Shown piece by piece: positions 16,379 to 24,224 of a stretch of DNA of 34,353 nucleotides. The notes beneath the pieces are model-generated. The model was given only the letters and a program-made list of their open reading frames with translations. It ran no database searches and was not told the DNA's origin. The translations under genes and the position numbers were made by a program. This DNA is from an uncultured Fidelibacterota bacterium (GTDB lineage Bacteria > Fidelibacterota > Marinisomatia > Marinisomatales > TCS55), in the NCBI GenBank assembly GCA_913009735.1, contig CAJVYU010000025.1, forward strand, positions 1 through 34,353, in the 5' to 3' direction. The stretch's first letter is position 1. Every line of letters begins with the position of its first letter.

Positions 16379-17224
16379 ATGAAAGGATTAACAGAATTAA
16401 TATTAAAAATCGGAAAAGTAGACAGACGGTGGATATTTTTGGTACTTGCCGTGGTCGTGTTTATTCCTATCTTGACTCCAATCGGTATGCCTATACGCGC
16501 AACGGCTACGACAAAAGTGGTTTATGATCTAATTGAAAACCTGCCTCCGAATTCGAACGTACTGGTTTCCATAGAATACAGTCCCAGCACCAAGCCGGAA
16601 AACCACCCCATGACCATCAGCATATTAAGGCATTTATTCAGGAATAATCAAAAGGTGTTTATAACCTGTTTATGGCCCGATGGTCAATTCATGGCTCAAG
16701 ATGCCATACAGCAAGTGGCCATAGAAGAATTTGGCAAGGTGTATGGTGAGGACTATGTGTTTCTGGGTTTCAGGCCCGGGAGTGAAGCCGTCATTAAGGG
16801 AATTGTGAGCAATATCCGCAAACTATACACGGTAGACGTTTACCAGACAAAAATTGATGAAATTCCATTAATGGATGGAATAAATAAATTTAGTGACTTT
16901 GCGTATTTATTCTCATCCTCTGCCGGATACCCGGGTACAGTCGAATGGGTACAGTATGCGGCTGACCCGACCGGTGTACCTATGAGTTCAGGTGTGACAT
17001 CCATTCAAGTCAACGAAGTGATGCCTTATGTGCAATCCGGACAAATAAAAGGTTTATTAGCCGGGATGCCGGGAGCAGCAGAATATGAGGCATTGATTGG
17101 TCAAAAGGGGCTTGCCACAAGCGGAATGGATGCGCAATCCATCGCTCACCTGGTTATTGTACTATTCATCATTTTAGGGAATGCGGCCTATTTCATAGAA
17201 CGCAAGCGTTCCAAAAAATATTAA
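16379..17224 (+). CDS. Bitopic membrane protein with a large soluble domain, GlmL/DUF6754-like block
   Basis: 281 residues from the ATG at 16379, preceded by CGGAGA; a longer frame starting at 16298 would overlap the previous gene by 77 bases. One N-terminal helix (WIFLVLAVVVFIPILTPIG) and one C-terminal helix (IAHLVIVLFIILGNAAYF) flank a ~220-residue soluble alpha/beta domain. That domain holds NVLVSIEYSPSTKPENHP, SEAVIKGIVSNI, FSSSAGYPGTVEWVQYAADP and LLAGMPGAAEYEALIGQ. The last resembles a turn found in ligand-binding proteins, but I cannot assign a family. Topology suggests the domain faces outward. The following gene starts 12 bases downstream. Confidence 0.65.
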   Translation: MKGLTELILKIGKVDRRWIFLVLAVVVFIPILTPIGMPIRATATTKVVYDLIENLPPNSNVLVSIEYSPSTKPENHPMTISILRHLFRNNQKVFITCLWPDGQFMAQDAIQQVAIEEFGKVYGEDYVFLGFRPGSEAVIKGIVSNIRKLYTVDVYQTKIDEIPLMDGINKFSDFAYLFSSSAGYPGTVEWVQYAADPTGVPMSSGVTSIQVNEVMPYVQSGQIKGLLAGMPGAAEYEALIGQKGLATSGMDAQSIAHLVIVLFIILGNAAYFIERKRSKKY

Positions 17225-17236
17225 GGAGACAGAATT

Positions 17237-18088
17237 ATGAGCAGCACAGCTATACTTGGCGCATGGATTGCAGTATTTCTAACATTTGGGATATTTTCCT
17301 ATTTATATAAGGATAATCCCTTTTACAAAATGGCGGAACATCTTTTTGTGGGAGTATCAGCAGGATATTGGACATCCATTTACTTCTGGACACAGATTCA
17401 GCCGAACTTATTCGGCCGCCTATGGCCAGCTTCAGAATACAACGCTGATTCATTCTGGTATAAGATATATAATGGTTTAGGCTTTTTCTCATCGTCCATT
17501 TTTCCTGAAGGTGGAATTGATAAAGGTCATGATATGTATTTGATCTACCTTATTCCTTTTGCTTTAGGTGTGATGATGCTATTAAGTCTTATACCTAAAA
17601 TTAATTGGTTTGCCAGGTGGGGAATTGCCTACACAGTGGGAATGGCTGCGGGTTTACGTGCTTATGGTTATCTGAATTCCAATGTCATCGGTCAAATTAA
17701 AGGAACAATTGCGAATTTAGGTGATCCGAATATGCCATTTTGGAGTTTGAGTTCCCCGTCTATATTCAACAGTATCGTGATTATCGTCGGTACGCTTACC
17801 GGTTTAATATATTTCTATTTTTCTAAAGAACATAAAGGTATGTTAGGTAAAATTTCCAAAGTGGGTATTTACTTTCTTATGATCAGTTTTGGTGCGTCTT
17901 TTGGATTTGCGGTCATGGGCCGTATTTCCTTGCTCATCGGCCGGTTTGTGGATTTGATTAAATATTCGGGAAGTCAATTCCATTATGCAACAATATGGAT
18001 TCTGGTTATCATGATTATCATCTTGGGGTATGATGCTTTTAAAGATCGTGGAAAAAATACACCTGTGAGTGAAGATGTCGTTCAATAA
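17237..18088 (+). CDS. Seven-helix membrane protein of the GlmL/DUF6754-like block
   Basis: 283 residues with about seven membrane helices, including AILGAWIAVFLTFGIFSYLY, MYLIYLIPFALGVMMLLSLIP, NSIVIIVGTLTGLIYFYF and WILVIMIIILGYDAF. The ATG follows a strong AAGGAG. A helix near residues 35-55 contains EHLFVGVSAGYW, with charged residues next to aromatic ones. There is no recognisable transporter signature. It closes the membrane block; the following 59-base spacer has stem-loops, so the transcript may end or be attenuated here. Confidence 0.65.
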   Translation: MSSTAILGAWIAVFLTFGIFSYLYKDNPFYKMAEHLFVGVSAGYWTSIYFWTQIQPNLFGRLWPASEYNADSFWYKIYNGLGFFSSSIFPEGGIDKGHDMYLIYLIPFALGVMMLLSLIPKINWFARWGIAYTVGMAAGLRAYGYLNSNVIGQIKGTIANLGDPNMPFWSLSSPSIFNSIVIIVGTLTGLIYFYFSKEHKGMLGKISKVGIYFLMISFGASFGFAVMGRISLLIGRFVDLIKYSGSQFHYATIWILVIMIIILGYDAFKDRGKNTPVSEDVVQ

Positions 18089-18090
18089 TT

Positions 18091-18115
18091 ATGTAAAACC
18101 ACTTTCGTTTTACAT
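18091..18115 (+). promoter_or_regulatory. Stem-loop after the membrane block
   Basis: Perfect 9-bp arms ATGTAAAAC (18091-18099) and GTTTTACAT (18107-18115) with a 7-base loop, three bases after the stop codon at 18088. The stem is AT-rich and lacks a following T-run, so it is a weak terminator candidate or an mRNA 3'-end stabiliser. Confidence 0.4.
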
Positions 18116-18119
18116 TCAT

Positions 18120-18186
18120 CACCTTTAGAAGGTGGGATTTAGATAATTTGTTTTCTCCAAAATCATCTAACACACCTTCTAAAGGT
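18120..18186 (+). promoter_or_regulatory. Mutually exclusive stem-loops around the ABC ATPase start
   Basis: CACCTT-TAG-AAGGTG (18120-18134) folds as a local hairpin, and ACCTT-CTA-AAGGT (18174-18186) folds as another. The two are also reverse complements of each other over 14 bases (18121-18134 with 18173-18186). The long-range pairing would put the TTG start codon of the ABC ATPase (18148) in its loop. This is the geometry of a leader switch, but no ligand domain is recognisable. Confidence 0.4.
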
Positions 18187-19119
18187 AGGTTAGATGTTAA
18201 CGACTTAACCATCCAATATAATATTGAAGGAAACCTGGTTCCGGTTGTGGACCGGGTTTCCTTTTTTATTGAACCGGGTGAAATCGTTGCTTTGGTGGGC
18301 GAATCAGGATGCGGGAAAACACAAATAGCTTTGTCTCTTGCCGGGCTGCTGACAAAGTCGGCTTATGTAAGTCAACAATCTGCCAATAATATCCGGACTG
18401 CCATGATTTTTCAGGATCCCTTAAATGCGCTCAATCCTGTCATAAAAGTGGGTAAACAGATACTTGAGGGAATTAGAAAGAAGGAAGATAGAAAAAGGAA
18501 AAAAAGAACTGGTAGAACGGTAACGGGTAGAGTGGTAGAGGGAGAAGGAAAGAAACGTGTGTTGGAATTACTTAACAGTGTCGGGATTGATGAACCGGTA
18601 AAACGATATAATCAGTATCCCCATGAATTTTCCGGAGGAATGCGTCAGCGGGCTCTCATTGCCATTGCTCTTGCACAGAGACCTGATTTGCTTATCGCTG
18701 ATGAACCTACCACTGCATTGGATGTTACGATTCAAGCACAGATTATTGACTTGTTGAAAGAATTAAATGAAACACATGAACTAAGTGTTTTATTTATTTC
18801 CCACGATCTATCATTGGTGAAATCATTTGCCCACAGAACGATGGTTATGTATGCCGGCAGAATTGTTGAATCAGCACCAACGGATATTTTGTTTTCAGCT
18901 CCAAAGCATCCGTATACAAAAGCATTAATACAAGTTGCCGCCTTGGCAAAAGTGAATAATGCATTTATTACTATCAAAGGTTCAGTCCCGGATCCGCAAC
19001 ATTATCCGACAGGATGTCCATTTCATCCCAGGTGTGATGTGGCAGAAGAAATATGTATGAAAGAATTTCCGGAATTGATCACTGACAATGACCATAGCTG
19101 GAACTGTGTTCATAGATAA
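18148..19119 (+). CDS. Oligopeptide/dipeptide-type ABC transporter ATP-binding protein (DppD/OppD-like)
   Basis: 323 residues. Walker A is GESGCGKTQ (51-59), the ABC signature EFSGGMRQR is near 158-167, Walker B LLIADEPTTALD near 181-192, and the H-loop is FISHD. The C-terminal oligopeptide-transporter tail GCPFHPRCDVAEEIC is present. It would couple ATP hydrolysis to uptake of peptides or similar solutes. No permease, binding protein or DppF partner lies nearby, so it is an orphan in this window. A K/R/G-rich insert (about 108-136, GIRKKEDRKRKKRTGRTVTG) sits between the Q-loop and the signature and is encoded by low-complexity repeat-like DNA. The TTG start is uncertain; no in-frame ATG fits better. 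Confidence 0.85.
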   Translation: MFSPKSSNTPSKGRLDVNDLTIQYNIEGNLVPVVDRVSFFIEPGEIVALVGESGCGKTQIALSLAGLLTKSAYVSQQSANNIRTAMIFQDPLNALNPVIKVGKQILEGIRKKEDRKRKKRTGRTVTGRVVEGEGKKRVLELLNSVGIDEPVKRYNQYPHEFSGGMRQRALIAIALAQRPDLLIADEPTTALDVTIQAQIIDLLKELNETHELSVLFISHDLSLVKSFAHRTMVMYAGRIVESAPTDILFSAPKHPYTKALIQVAALAKVNNAFITIKGSVPDPQHYPTGCPFHPRCDVAEEICMKEFPELITDNDHSWNCVHR

Positions 19120-19216
19120 TTATTTAGCCTCTCTATCATCTATGGTATGATATGACAACCTTTTATGTTCAGATGCATCAAAAAAATTATAATACATAGT
19201 TTAAAGGAAAATAATA

Positions 19217-22198
19217 ATGCAGAGAATTATCCTACCAATACTAATGACACTCTCGGTTCTTTTGGGTGAAAACCAATATTTTCAACAGGAAGTTGCTTAC
19301 GATATATCCGTTACATTGAATGATTCCGCACATACACTTACAGCTTATGAAAAACTGATCTATACTAATCATTCACCTGACACACTGAATTATATCTGGT
19401 TTCATTTATGGCCAAATGCTTATAAAAATAACGAAACTGCATTTGCAAAGCAGCAGATGAAGAATTTTTCAACACGGTTTTATTATTCAAGTGAGAAACA
19501 GAGGGGATTTATCGACAGTCTTGATTTTCAGTCAGACGGAGTTCAACTGAAATGGGAATTTCATCCGGATTGGATTGATGTGGCGAAAGTATATCTTCCA
19601 TCGGCTCTTCTTCCGGGGGGAAGCGTCACAATCGAAACGCCATTTTTCGTTAAACTCCCGGAAGTGTTCAGCCGTTTGGGGCACACGGGGAAACATTATG
19701 AAATTACCCAATGGTATCCAAAACCGGCCGTTTATGATTCAGAAGGCTGGCACCCGATGCCTTATCTGAATATGGGTGAATTCTATAGTGAATTCGGTAC
19801 ATTCGACGTAAAAATTACCCTGCCCAAAGAATACAGAATTATGGCAACAGGAGACATGGTAAACGGTGATGAGGAAATTGCATGGCTGGATTCACTGGTC
19901 ATTGAGGGTGATGCACTTTATAAACTGGATAAAAAGGCCTTCAAGAAAAAAATTAAGGAATTGAAAAAAGGAGGGAGGAAATCCGGTAAGCTGTCTATTC
20001 GTTCTCTTTTTGGCAAGGATAAGGAAAAGAAAGAAGAGACAAAAAAAGAAGTCATATATAAAACAGTCAATTTCCGTCAGGAAAATGTTCATGATTTTGC
20101 GTGGTTTGCAGACAAAAATTGGATTGTAAGAAAAGGTGAATTATGGTTAGCTGATTCCACACGACAGGTGACGATCTGGAGTATGTATCTTCCAAAAAAT
20201 GCTGAAGTGTGGGAGAATTCAATTGAATACATCCACGATGCCGTTTTCTGGTACGGTCAATTTTACGGGGATTACCCATACAATCATGTAACAGCTGTGG
20301 ACGGTGATATGTCAGCCGGAGGCGGAATGGAGTATCCAAATATCACCGTAATATCCAGCAGTGTGTCAAAAGATTTGCTTGAATTCGTCATTATGCATGA
20401 AGTAGGACATAACTGGTTTTACGGAATCCTGGGCTCCAACGAGCGGGATCATGCATTTCTGGATGAGGGATTGAATGAATATGCCAATATTCGATATTGG
20501 GAAAAGAAATATCCGGAGCGGAATGGGCAAATAATCGTTCAGGATTTTATGCAGAACAAATTGAAAATTGCGCATAATCTCGATTTTCGGTGGATAATGG
20601 GATATCTCGGCTACCAGTCCAGAGCTGTTACCGGAGATGACCAACCCATTGATATTCCTTCCGAGGATTTTGCTCGGAGTAATTATAGTTCAGTTGTCTA
20701 TGGAAAAACAGGAATCTTTACACGATTTCTACACTATTATCTCGGAGATGAGACCATGGACAGTGTGATGCAGGATTATTACGAAACGTGGAAATTCCGA
20801 CATCCTTCACCAGATGATTTCAAAGCCGTTTTTACAAAACACCTCGATAAAGATTTGAGTTGGTTTTTTGATGATGTGATTAATGACACAAAAGTTGTGG
20901 ATTACGCTGTAGGAGAAATGAGTGAAAATGATGTTATAATCAAGAATCTGGGTACAATGTCTCCCCCTGTAGAATTGGCATTTTATGATAAGGAGAATGT
21001 AGAAATTGACAGAATATGGGTTGAAGGATTTGAAGGTGAAAGAAATGTATCATTGCCCTCAGGCGTACATAGAGTCGTCATCGACCCGGAAAACTACATG
21101 CCGGATATTTCCAGAATAAATAATTCATCCTCAAAGGGTATTAAACTGCATTTCGTCTTTGATCAGCCGGTTTTCTATGAAAATGAAATAAATATTCTCC
21201 CCTGGTATAAATGGTCAGCATATAATGGTTTCTCTCCCGGATTAAGTCTCTATTCCGGCTTTGTGCCAGGATATCCGTACGGAATTTCGGTTTTGCCGGT
21301 GTGGGATTTCCAACATAAAAGACTATCCGGGTCTGTGTCCGCGCAACGTTCATTTTATCAGTTGATGGGTTTCCGTTCGTTTACAATGAAAAGTAATATT
21401 TCCAGGTATGAGGGGCGAAGAGGCGGTATGATCAAATTTAGCGGATTATTGCGAAAACCGGTAATCTCTACACCATCAACCACCATAACAGCCAAACTCT
21501 TTTATCATGATATTGATTCTACGGCCGTGAACCCATTTTATTACACATCGGGGACAATCACGACCTTAAGGTTATCAGGTAATTATCAATATCGTGTAAA
21601 TCCATTTTTGAAATATTCCGCTAATATTAATGCAACAGCTGGAAATCACAATACTTCATTTTCTGTCGTTTCCATGTCCGGTAAGTTAAGTTGGAAGTAC
21701 CAGAAGAAATTGAAAGTTGAAGCGAGAGCGTGGCTTGGAAGTGTGGTCTCCGGTGAAACAATCCCAAACCAGTATAAAATCTGGATGAGTGGCGGGGTAG
21801 ATGCGGATTTTGAAAACGGTTATGTATTTAATCGAACTGACAATGATGGTGATCCAAAAGGCAGCACCTATGACGTTTATGACGAGCAGTATTTACAATC
21901 GGGCCCGGCTTTGCGCGGCGCTGTATTTGTCGCTTCGGAAGAAACTGCCTGGGGATTGAATATTGATCATACATTACCATATGTCCCGGTGGGTTTATTT
22001 ATGGATATTGCCGGAGCTACTGACCTGGATCAAATGTATTCCGACGTGGGATTTAAAATGAAATTGGGAATAATTACAATCTATCTCCCGGTTTACCAGA
22101 GTTGGGAAGATAAAGAAAATATGATAACAGGTTTTGATTGGCTGAAATCCAGGGCCCGGTTTGAATTTTCCGTTTTAATGGTTGGATTTGGGCGTTGA
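19217..22198 (+). CDS. M1-family metallopeptidase with C-terminal beta-barrel-like domain
   Basis: 993 residues with a signal peptide (PILMTLSVLLG). The gluzincin motif is complete: HEVGH at 394-398 and the third ligand E417, 18 residues on, in FLDEGLNEY. GGGMEYPN at about 373-380 is the counterpart of the exopeptidase GAMEN motif. A lysine-rich insert (about 240-280, KKAFKKKIKELKKGG) interrupts the N-terminal beta domain. After the catalytic and helical part (to about 560), residues 640-993 are beta-strand-rich with alternating aromatic and polar residues, ending in ARFEFSVLMVGFGR, suggestive of an outer-membrane barrel. It is probably a surface or periplasmic aminopeptidase anchored in the outer membrane. 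Whether exopeptidase activity is kept is not readable. Confidence 0.85.
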   Translation: MQRIILPILMTLSVLLGENQYFQQEVAYDISVTLNDSAHTLTAYEKLIYTNHSPDTLNYIWFHLWPNAYKNNETAFAKQQMKNFSTRFYYSSEKQRGFIDSLDFQSDGVQLKWEFHPDWIDVAKVYLPSALLPGGSVTIETPFFVKLPEVFSRLGHTGKHYEITQWYPKPAVYDSEGWHPMPYLNMGEFYSEFGTFDVKITLPKEYRIMATGDMVNGDEEIAWLDSLVIEGDALYKLDKKAFKKKIKELKKGGRKSGKLSIRSLFGKDKEKKEETKKEVIYKTVNFRQENVHDFAWFADKNWIVRKGELWLADSTRQVTIWSMYLPKNAEVWENSIEYIHDAVFWYGQFYGDYPYNHVTAVDGDMSAGGGMEYPNITVISSSVSKDLLEFVIMHEVGHNWFYGILGSNERDHAFLDEGLNEYANIRYWEKKYPERNGQIIVQDFMQNKLKIAHNLDFRWIMGYLGYQSRAVTGDDQPIDIPSEDFARSNYSSVVYGKTGIFTRFLHYYLGDETMDSVMQDYYETWKFRHPSPDDFKAVFTKHLDKDLSWFFDDVINDTKVVDYAVGEMSENDVIIKNLGTMSPPVELAFYDKENVEIDRIWVEGFEGERNVSLPSGVHRVVIDPENYMPDISRINNSSSKGIKLHFVFDQPVFYENEINILPWYKWSAYNGFSPGLSLYSGFVPGYPYGISVLPVWDFQHKRLSGSVSAQRSFYQLMGFRSFTMKSNISRYEGRRGGMIKFSGLLRKPVISTPSTTITAKLFYHDIDSTAVNPFYYTSGTITTLRLSGNYQYRVNPFLKYSANINATAGNHNTSFSVVSMSGKLSWKYQKKLKVEARAWLGSVVSGETIPNQYKIWMSGGVDADFENGYVFNRTDNDGDPKGSTYDVYDEQYLQSGPALRGAVFVASEETAWGLNIDHTLPYVPVGLFMDIAGATDLDQMYSDVGFKMKLGIITIYLPVYQSWEDKENMITGFDWLKSRARFEFSVLMVGFGR

Positions 22199-22208
22199 GT
22201 CATTGGAT

Positions 22209-22871
22209 GTGAAGATTAATGCAATAATAACCGGATCAACGGGTATGGTAGGTGAAGGTGTTCTCCATGAATGCCTTCACCATCCTGATGTCGAGTCTGT
22301 TTTGGTAATAAACCGGAGAAATTGTAATGTACATCACGCAAGACTCAAAGAAATTATTCACGAAGATTTTTCAGATTTCAGTCGTATAGAAAATGAACTA
22401 TCAGGATACAACGCAGCATTTTTATGCATGGGAGTTTCTTCAGCCGGTATGAGAGAGGAAAAGTATTCTCATCTTACGTATGATTTGACCATGGCTTTAG
22501 CCCGGCCGCTTTCAAAATTAAATCCCGATATGACTGCATGTTACATATCCGGTGTAGGAACCGATTCATCTGAAAATGGCCGTATCATGTGGGCAAGAGT
22601 AAAAGGAAAAACAGAAAATCATTTATTGAAATTGCCTTTCAAACAAGCTTTTATGTTCCGGCCGGGGTTTATTCGTCCAACCAAAGGATTAAAAAATGCT
22701 TATATGTTTTATAAAATAATTAATCCGTTATTTCCGGCTTTCAAACTGCTGTTTCCAAAATATATTACCACGTTAAAAGATATTGGATTGGCAATGATTC
22801 ATACCGTAAATAAAGGTTATGATACGCCAATACTTGAAGTAAAAGATATTGAAAAACTTGCCATTGAATAA
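22209..22871 (+). CDS. NAD(P)-binding Rossmann-fold (SDR/NmrA-like) protein
   Basis: 220 residues from the GTG at 22209, chosen so that the Rossmann strand MKINAIITGSTG begins the protein; the frame is open further upstream from a TTG at 22182. The dinucleotide site is GSTGMVGEGV (T-G-x-x-G-x-x-G pattern), followed by VLVINRR. YISGVGTDSS and the later WARVKGKTE supply the S/K-type positions of atypical short-chain reductases. The C-terminal part has RPGFIRPTKG, typical of the YwnB/HTATIP2-like branch. The substrate is unknown. It lies 10 bases after the M1 peptidase stop and is probably cotranscribed. Confidence 0.72.
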   Translation: MKINAIITGSTGMVGEGVLHECLHHPDVESVLVINRRNCNVHHARLKEIIHEDFSDFSRIENELSGYNAAFLCMGVSSAGMREEKYSHLTYDLTMALARPLSKLNPDMTACYISGVGTDSSENGRIMWARVKGKTENHLLKLPFKQAFMFRPGFIRPTKGLKNAYMFYKIINPLFPAFKLLFPKYITTLKDIGLAMIHTVNKGYDTPILEVKDIEKLAIE

Positions 22872-23159
22872 TTTCGTAAAGGTTGATATTGTTGACAGTA
22901 CTTCGGGCGTTGACTCATTGATTGTGTTATATTACTTTCGAGATGGGTTATGAGACAGTATTAATAAGTTTTACGGTTAAATATGAGACAGTGGTGGTAA
23001 TTATACAAAAAGTGGAGTGTATGCGTGCATATTCGGATAAAACGTAACATCCAATTAAGGACAAAACCCGCTAAACGCAATAACCTGTTTTTAGCAAGAT
23101 GATGTGCAAAATAAATCAGAACTTATGAAGTTAATTGATATTAAATAAAAAGGTAAATA

Positions 23160-24224
23160 ATGAAAGAAAAATCTTTAGTTTATAGTGAGAATGAGTTTGG
23201 AAAGATAGATGGAAAAGTGGCCAATGGTTTAGCTAGATATTCTGAACGATATGAAATTGTTGGTATTATAGATAGTACAAAAGCAGGGCTAGATGCAGGC
23301 GAATATCTTGATGGAATTAAGAATAATATTCCAATATTTAAAAGTATTGATGACGCTTTAAATAGTTTGAACTATACTCCTGAAAATTTTATTTATGGCA
23401 TTGCACCTCTTACATCATTTCTTAATGAAGAACAAAGAAAGATAATAATAAGTGCCATAGAAAATAGGATGAATATTGTAAATGGTCTTCCGGAATATTT
23501 CACCGAAGATGATGAATTTGTTCAAAAAGCAAATGAATATGGTGTCCGAATTCATGATATCAGGAAAGCTCCACCAAGAAATAAACTCCATATATTCTCA
23601 GGGCGTATTTCAGAAATCAGAACCCCGGTAATACTTGTAACAGGAACAGATTGTGCTGTAGGGAAAAGAACGACTGCCCAATTACTTGTTGAATCTTTGA
23701 AAAAACAAGGCGTAAAAACAATTTTTGTAACAACTGGACAAACAGGTTTACTTCAAGGTGCAAAATATGGTATTGCTTTGGATGTTTTAACTTCTGGTTT
23801 TGCAACGGGAGAAGTTGAAAATGCAATTGTGAATGCAGTTGCTACAGAACAGCCTGATATAATTATAGTTGAAGGTCAGGGAGCTTTGAGTCATCCTGCG
23901 TTTACATCATCAAGTGCAATTCTTAGAGGAGCATTGCCTGATGCTATAATTATTCAACATCCACCCAAAAGAAAAAATTATTGTGATTATCCCAACATAC
24001 CAATGCCAACATTAGAAAGCGAAATTAAAATTAATGAACTGTTTTCAAAATCAAAAGTAATTGCCATTACACTTAATCACGAAGATATGACTGATGCTGA
24101 ATTAGAAGACACAATAATAGAATATGAAGACAGATATAAACTACCGACTACGGATGTTTTAAAATATGGAAGTGATAAAATCATTAAAAAAATATATGAA
24201 GTATTTCCCGAAATTCTAAAATGA
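23160..24224 (+). CDS. DUF1611/DgcN-like protein (candidate D-glutamate N-acetyltransferase)
   Basis: 354 residues. The N-terminal Rossmann-like region (about 31-110) is followed by a P-loop-type domain with VTGTDCAVGKRTTAQLL (160-176) and VEGQGALSHPAF (about 239-250), the landmarks of DUF1611. One member, DgcN, was described as a D-glutamate N-acetyltransferase in marine bacterial D-glutamate catabolism; older notes calling the family ATPase-associated are weak. It leads a three-gene unit, with its stop overlapping the racemase start (ATGA). DNA here is visibly more AT-rich than on either side. Its ATG follows an AAAAGG stretch. Confidence 0.78.
   Translation: MKEKSLVYSENEFGKIDGKVANGLARYSERYEIVGIIDSTKAGLDAGEYLDGIKNNIPIFKSIDDALNSLNYTPENFIYGIAPLTSFLNEEQRKIIISAIENRMNIVNGLPEYFTEDDEFVQKANEYGVRIHDIRKAPPRNKLHIFSGRISEIRTPVILVTGTDCAVGKRTTAQLLVESLKKQGVKTIFVTTGQTGLLQGAKYGIALDVLTSGFATGEVENAIVNAVATEQPDIIIVEGQGALSHPAFTSSSAILRGALPDAIIIQHPPKRKNYCDYPNIPMPTLESEIKINELFSKSKVIAITLNHEDMTDAELEDTIIEYEDRYKLPTTDVLKYGSDKIIKKIYEVFPEILK

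Noticed and set aside
19185-19195. TATAAT -10 box upstream of the M1 peptidase
   Set aside because: The hexamer is present but no -35 element lies at a suitable distance, and AT-rich spacers give such matches by chance.
23040-23110. Possible integron attC-like sites around the D-amino-acid cassette (also near 26105-26150)
   Set aside because: Sequences such as CGCTAAACGC and GCGTTA...AACGC suggested attC, but no proper GTTRRRY/RYYYAAC pair or integrase gene is present.
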